38,404 nucleotides of DNA from Rhodocyclales bacterium (lineage in GTDB: Bacteria; Pseudomonadota; Gammaproteobacteria; Burkholderiales; Rhodocyclaceae): contig JACRIZ010000111.1 of NCBI GenBank assembly GCA_016235765.1, positions 1-38,404 of the forward strand. Direction: 5' to 3'. The notes below the pieces were generated by a model. It did no database searches, had not been told where the DNA came from, and was given only the letters and a program-made list of their open reading frames with translations. This document shows positions 34,690 to 38,404 of this stretch, in pieces. The translations under genes were made by a program, and so were the position numbers. Position 1 is the first letter of the stretch; every line of letters starts with the position of its first letter.

Positions 34690-34972
34690 AAATCGTTCGC
34701 TCCTTCCGATGCATGTCCCGGGCCGAGATCACGCGAATCAGGCCGCCGGCCTTGCGCAGCGTGAAGGTCAGGTGCAACGGGCGCCCCGTATCCGTTTGGC
34801 CTAGAGCGTGGTGCCTGGCTTCCTGCTGGCTGTGCTTCTCGTCGTCCAGAAGCAGCAAGGGTACGTTGAAGAAGACCTGTTCGGCCTCCGCCATCGACAC
34901 GCCATGCTTCTCGTTTTTCCGTGCATTGCCGGCATCCCATTCGAAGCCGGTGATCCGGGAAAGATCAATCAT
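34673..34972 (-). CDS. brnT: BrnT-type ribonuclease toxin
   Basis: A 99-residue toxin of the BrnT family (RelE-like RNase fold). FEWDAGNARKNEKHGVSMAEAEQVFF is the signature N-terminus and RVISARDMHRKERTIYE the conserved C-terminal part with the catalytic-type Arg and Lys. As is normal for brnTA, toxin precedes antitoxin. No Shine-Dalgarno is seen and the predicted transcription start is close to the ATG, so translation may be leaderless. Confidence 0.88.
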   Translation of the reverse strand: MIDLSRITGFEWDAGNARKNEKHGVSMAEAEQVFFNVPLLLLDDEKHSQQEARHHALGQTDTGRPLHLTFTLRKAGGLIRVISARDMHRKERTIYEQAD

Positions 34973-34974
34973 GG

Positions 34975-35007
34975 ACGTATACTACGATCGTATACGTGGG
35001 GGCGCAA
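34975..35007 (-). promoter_or_regulatory. brnTA promoter with perfect inverted repeat
   Basis: ACGTATAC (34975-34982) and GTATACGT (34990-34997) form a perfect 8-base inverted repeat with a 7-base spacer, 2 bases before the brnT ATG. On the minus strand, TTGCGC (35007-35002) and TAGTAT (34985-34980), 16-18 bases apart depending on alignment, form a candidate promoter over it. It is the likely BrnA or BrnTA autoregulatory operator. Confidence 0.65.
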
Positions 35008-35008
35008 G

Positions 35009-36589
35009 CTAACCCCGCTTCGCTTCCTGATCCCGCAACAACTTGTACTCCATGGCATCGACCAGCGCTTGCCAGGAGGCGTTGATGATGTCGGTGGAGA
35101 CGCCGATGGTGGTCCAGCTTTCATGGCCGTCGGTGGATTCGACCAGCACGCGCACCTTGGCGGCGGAGGCCTTGTCGGAGTCGAGCACGCGCACCTTGTA
35201 GTCGGTGAGGCGGATTTCGCCGAGCGCGGGGTAGAGCCGTTCCAGCGCCTTGCGCGCGGCGCGGTCGAGGGCGTTCACCGGGCCGTCGCCTTCCGCGACG
35301 GTCAGCACTTCCTGGTCGCCGACGCGCACCTTGATGATCACCGACGAGTTCATTTCGTTGATGCTGGGTTCGCCGACGATGACCTTGAACTCGACCAGTT
35401 CGAAGAAGGGCGTGTAGCGGCCGAGCATCTTGCGCACCACCAGCTCGAAGGAGCTTTCTGCAGCCTCGAACTGGTAGCCCTCGTGTTCGAGTTCCTTCAG
35501 CTTGTCGATGATGCGGCGCGTCTCGGGCGAATCCTTGGCCAGCGTCGGATCGACGGCGTTGATGCGCGCCAGGATGGTGCTGCGGCCGGCGACTTCCGAC
35601 ATCAGCACGCGGCGGCTGTTGCCGACCGCTTCCGGATTGACGTGCTCGTAGGAGACCGGGTTCTTGACCACCGCGTCGATGTGCATGCCGCCCTTGTGCG
35701 CGAAGGCATGGCTGCCGACGTAGGGTGCCTTGTCGTTGAGCAGCACATTGGCGATCTCGCTCACCGAGCGGGCGACCGAGGTCAGGTGGCGCATGGCGTC
35801 GGCGGGGATGCACTCGTGGCCGAGCTTCAGTTGCAGGTTGGGGATGATCGAGCAGAGGTTGGCGTTGCCGCAGCGCTCGCCCAAGCCGTTGATGGTGCCC
35901 TGTACCTGCGTGGCGCCGGCCTGCACGGCGCGGATCGAATTGGCCACCGCCATTTCGCTGTCGTTGTGGCAGTGGATGCCGATGGCCGCCTTCGGGAAGC
36001 GCGCGCAGACCGCGCGGGTGATCTCGAAGATCTCGTCGGGGAAGCTGCCGCCGTTGGTGTCGCACAGCACCAGGCTGTCGGCGCCGGCGTCAAAGGCGGC
36101 GGCCAGCGTCTGCATGGCGTAGTCGGGGTTGGCCTTGTAGCCGTCGTAGAAGTGTTCGGCGTCGTACACCACTTCCTTGCCGTGCTGCTTCAGGTAGCGG
36201 ATCGTGTCGCCGATCATGGCGACGTTCTCGGCCAGTGTCGTGCGCAGGATCTCGGTGACCTGGTAGTCCCAGCTCTTGCCGAAGATGGCGACGGCGGCGG
36301 TGCCGGCCTGGAGCAGCGATTGCAGGTTGGTGTCGTCGGCAACCGGGATGCCGACCTTGCGCGTGGCGCCGAAGGCAATGATGCGGGAGTGTGCGAGCTT
36401 CAGGTCCGCGGCGCGGGCGAAGAACTCGAGGTCCTTGGGGTTGGAGCCGGGATTGCCCGCTTCTATATAGGTGACGCCGAGCGCGTCGAGGCGCTCGACG
36501 ATCTTCAACTTGTCGTCGACCGAATACGAAATGCCTTGCGCCTGGGCGCCGTCGCGGAGCGTGGAGTCGTAAATGGAAATGCGGGCCAT
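35009..36589 (-). CDS. cimA: (R)-citramalate synthase CimA
   Basis: A 526-residue enzyme that condenses pyruvate and acetyl-CoA to citramalate, the threonine-independent entry to isoleucine. The TIM barrel carries YDSTLRDGAQAQG at the start, HCHNDSEMAVAN and the metal-binding HAFAHKGGMHIDAV region. The C-terminal LeuA-type regulatory domain (about 395-526) indicates feedback control, usually by isoleucine. Length and the AQ(A)xG variant after DGAQ favour CimA over 2-isopropylmalate synthase. The prenyltransferase gene lies 32 bases upstream on the same strand. Confidence 0.94.
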   Translation of the reverse strand: MARISIYDSTLRDGAQAQGISYSVDDKLKIVERLDALGVTYIEAGNPGSNPKDLEFFARAADLKLAHSRIIAFGATRKVGIPVADDTNLQSLLQAGTAAVAIFGKSWDYQVTEILRTTLAENVAMIGDTIRYLKQHGKEVVYDAEHFYDGYKANPDYAMQTLAAAFDAGADSLVLCDTNGGSFPDEIFEITRAVCARFPKAAIGIHCHNDSEMAVANSIRAVQAGATQVQGTINGLGERCGNANLCSIIPNLQLKLGHECIPADAMRHLTSVARSVSEIANVLLNDKAPYVGSHAFAHKGGMHIDAVVKNPVSYEHVNPEAVGNSRRVLMSEVAGRSTILARINAVDPTLAKDSPETRRIIDKLKELEHEGYQFEAAESSFELVVRKMLGRYTPFFELVEFKVIVGEPSINEMNSSVIIKVRVGDQEVLTVAEGDGPVNALDRAARKALERLYPALGEIRLTDYKVRVLDSDKASAAKVRVLVESTDGHESWTTIGVSTDIINASWQALVDAMEYKLLRDQEAKRG

Positions 36590-36621
36590 GGGAGATTCGT
36601 GCTGATGCGGTGCAGCAGATT

Positions 36622-37557
36622 TTACAGGCTGAGCGCACCGGCCAGCAGCAGACCATGCACGACGGCGGCCAGGATCGTCAGTTTGATGGCGGGCACCAGT
36701 TCGGCAGGAGTCTCGGCGTGGCGCCACAGCACGCGCAACGCCGCGAAGCTCGGGATTGCGCCGAGCAGGGACACCAGGGCGAAGGCCGGCAGTTGGGCAG
36801 TCGCGACCATGGCCACCACCCAGCCGTAGCAGAGCAGGGCGATCAGGGCATAGCCGGCGCGGGCGCCGCGGGCGCCCAATCGCACCACCACGGTGCGCTT
36901 GCCGGTGACGGCATCGGCGGCGATGTCGGGGAACTGGTTGATATAGAGCACGTTGGCGACCAGCAGCGCGAAGCCGAGGCCGGCGGCGATCGGCGCGAAG
37001 GCGAAGCCATGGCGCTGCACGAAGTCGGCGCCGACCACCACCAGCAGCCAACCGGCCGTGATGCCGAATTCGCCGAGGCCGCGGCTTTGCAGCTTCAAGG
37101 GCGGCGCAGAATAGGCCCAGCCGACCAGCAGGCCCATGAGTCCGACCAGGATCAGGCCGGGCGCGCTGACCAAGGTCAGCCAGAGCCCGGCGGGGATCAC
37201 CGCCGCCAGCAGCCCGTAGCCATACAGGCCGATGGCCCGCTGCGAGATCACGCCATTCTGGATGAAGCGGCTGCCGCCGGTGAACGGAAACACCCGGCCG
37301 TCATTGGCGGCGTCGCAACCGGACAGTGAATCGTAATAGTCGTTGATGACGTTGGCGCCGGCATGGGCGACCAGTGCGAAGAACATGGTCAGCGTGGCCG
37401 TGGTCGGGTCGAGTTGCGCACCGGCAGCGGCCGCGCTGGCAAGGCCGAGCAGGACGCCGACGAAGGTGACGGACAGGAAGGCCGGCCGCGTCGCCGCGAA
37501 GTAGCGCAGGAAGGGATTGGGCAGTGCGGCGAGGCTGGGTTCCAGCGGCTGGGGCAT
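36622..37557 (-). CDS. UbiA-family prenyltransferase (MenA-like)
   Basis: A 311-residue membrane enzyme with about eight or nine helices. The two Asp-rich Mg-diphosphate motifs are visible: NDYYDSLSGCD (about residue 71) and FPDIAADAVTGKRT (about 188). Its form resembles MenA-like 1,4-dihydroxy-2-naphthoate prenyltransferases, but the window holds no menaquinone genes, so the aromatic acceptor is uncertain. The gene begins 12 bases after the stop of the TlpA-like gene. Confidence 0.88.
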   Translation of the reverse strand: MPQPLEPSLAALPNPFLRYFAATRPAFLSVTFVGVLLGLASAAAAGAQLDPTTATLTMFFALVAHAGANVINDYYDSLSGCDAANDGRVFPFTGGSRFIQNGVISQRAIGLYGYGLLAAVIPAGLWLTLVSAPGLILVGLMGLLVGWAYSAPPLKLQSRGLGEFGITAGWLLVVVGADFVQRHGFAFAPIAAGLGFALLVANVLYINQFPDIAADAVTGKRTVVVRLGARGARAGYALIALLCYGWVVAMVATAQLPAFALVSLLGAIPSFAALRVLWRHAETPAELVPAIKLTILAAVVHGLLLAGALSL

Positions 37558-37569
37558 ATCGTTCTCCGT

Positions 37570-38115
37570 TTACCTGAGGGCTGCCGCGAACGCGGCGTCC
37601 ATCTCGGACTTGCTCATCCGGCCGACCTTGCGGGCGACCACGTAGCCCTGCCGGTCGATGACGATCGTGAAGGGCAGTGCTCCCTGACGGTTGCCAAGGG
37701 CCTCCATCAACGGCAGGCCCTGGTCCTTGGAGAGCAGTACCGGATAGGTGATGCCGTATTGCCTGACGAACTCACGGACCGGCGCGGCCTGATCCTCGAC
37801 GCCGATGCCGACCAACTGGACGCCCTGCGCCTTGAATTGCCGTTGCGTCAGGATGAAGTCGGGTATTTCGTCGCGGCAGGGCGGACACCAGCGCGCCCAG
37901 AAGTTCACCACCAGCGGCTGGTTGCGGTAGTTGATCAGCGGTACCGGTTGATCGTCGAGACCGAAGGCGGTGGCGGCCCATAGTGCCTCCGAACCCTTGC
38001 CGTCGCCGGCATTGCGGCTGCAAGCCGCGATTATTACGGTCAGGGCGATCAGCAGGAGGCGCAGCGCCGGGACCGGATATGCTGAGTCGGCGGGCTTCCG
38101 GAGGGACGTCTTCAT
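37570..38115 (-). CDS. TlpA-like thioredoxin-family lipoprotein
   Basis: A 181-residue envelope thiol-disulfide protein. The N-terminal hydrophobic segment ends in LTVIIAACS, a lipobox with Cys about residue 32. The thioredoxin domain contains NFWARWCPPCRDEIP with active-site WCPPC, and GALPFTIVIDRQGYV with the cis-Pro. It fits reductases that keep apo-cytochromes or other exported Cys proteins reduced, useful for heme-c proteins such as NorC. The start is ATG 38115; it is divergent from the HU gene. Confidence 0.92.
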   Translation of the reverse strand: MKTSLRKPADSAYPVPALRLLLIALTVIIAACSRNAGDGKGSEALWAATAFGLDDQPVPLINYRNQPLVVNFWARWCPPCRDEIPDFILTQRQFKAQGVQLVGIGVEDQAAPVREFVRQYGITYPVLLSKDQGLPLMEALGNRQGALPFTIVIDRQGYVVARKVGRMSKSEMDAAFAAALR

Positions 38116-38270
38116 GGCGGCGATTGTAGCGGTTGTCGTCGCCGCACGACGCCGACGCAGTGCACCGTCGACCCGCAACATGCGTACGCTAGCAAGTCCC
38201 GATCCCGTTAGATCCGCACCACAAAAGGGAGCGCGCAGAGAAAATTTTGCGCATCCGCTTGCAAAAAGGC

Positions 38271-38351
38271 TTGAAGGCAAAATAAAGCGAAGTACAATCG
38301 CCTCGGCTGTATGCCCATATCTCTACCGATCAACTACTAGGAGGTACCCGC
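38271..38351 (+). promoter_or_regulatory. Promoter and ribosome site of the HU gene
   Basis: TTGAAG (38271-38276), 16 bases, then TACAAT (38293-38298) form a good sigma70 promoter. AGGAGGT (38339-38345) lies 6 bases before the GTG start. The strong elements fit a highly expressed nucleoid protein. Confidence 0.75.
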
Positions 38352-38404
38352 GTGAACAAGTCCGAACTGATCGAAGTTGCCGCCAAGGAAGCCGCTATCA
38401 GCAA
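38352..38404 (+). CDS. HU-family DNA-binding protein, first 17 codons (3' end outside window)
   Basis: Starts GTG with an optimal AGGAGGT site; the visible residues MNKSELIEVAAKEAAIS match the N-terminus of HU-beta type proteins (MNKSELIDAIA...). The rest lies beyond the window, so alpha/beta assignment and integrity cannot be checked. Confidence 0.85.
   Translation, partial: MNKSELIEVAAKEAAIS

Noticed and set aside
34808-36829. A 673-codon plus-strand frame opposite cimA and brnT
   Set aside because: It overlaps cimA, which has all catalytic motifs; its translation is repetitive Asp/Val/Gly/His sequence typical of a shadow.

Overview
The window is GC-rich, densely packed bacterial chromosome. 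Gene content (HoxX-type [NiFe]-hydrogenase maturation, cNOR denitrification genes, leuCD, cimA, HU) and codon use suggest a hydrogen-oxidising, nitric-oxide-reducing betaproteobacterium, probably Rhodocyclales-like. That placement is an inference from content, not from a marker gene. No rRNA, tRNA, CRISPR array or complete insertion sequence was seen.

Region 1 (1-13042, +) is a hydrogenase operon: the C-terminal part of the uptake-hydrogenase large subunit, its cytochrome b, the endopeptidase HupD, accessory genes hupF-G-H-I-J, the complete maturation set hypA-B-F-C-D-E-X, an unrecognised 106-residue gene, and the nickel repressor nikR. Most junctions overlap or are only a few bases apart. 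Region 2 (13043-18216) holds a membrane PAS-GGDEF-EAL protein, a hot-dog thioesterase, an exported LEA-like 11-mer repeat protein (-), and nicT-hupK. NicT brings in nickel and HupK is a hydrogenase cofactor scaffold. A NikR-like operator lies on the nicT promoter, linking this pair to nikR about 3.5 kb away. Region 3 (18213-20017, -) is a nitroreductase, WYL regulator and YdcH-like operon.

Region 4 (20018-26915, +) is a nitric oxide reductase cluster, norC-B-E-F-Q, then a small membrane protein, a NapH/CcoG-like polyferredoxin and norD. A good FNR/Dnr-type box sits at the correct distance from a -10 element upstream of norC. A flavin-split-barrel protein, a degenerate hemerythrin-like protein and a strong terminator (28230-28266) follow. 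Region 5 (28578-34972) mixes small secreted or metal-binding proteins, two toxin-antitoxin pairs (ParDE-like, BrnTA), an antitoxin relic, yjdM, leuDC and an XRE/MmyB-like regulator. Region 6 (35009-38404) has cimA, a UbiA-family prenyltransferase, a TlpA-like lipoprotein thioredoxin (all -) and the start of an HU gene (+).

The most unusual signal is a dispersed, hairpin-forming repeat of about 25 bp (core CGCCACGGCTGACTTTT, preceded by GGCG plus a short loop). There are about twelve copies in two contexts. One group lies in frame inside conserved genes (hupD, hypF, hypX, norE, norD twice, and the flavin protein). The other group lies directly at the 3' ends of genes. One inverted pair brackets a roughly 225-bp mini-cassette containing an antitoxin relic. 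This looks like a REP/MITE-type family that tolerates, or has been adapted to, insertion into coding sequence.
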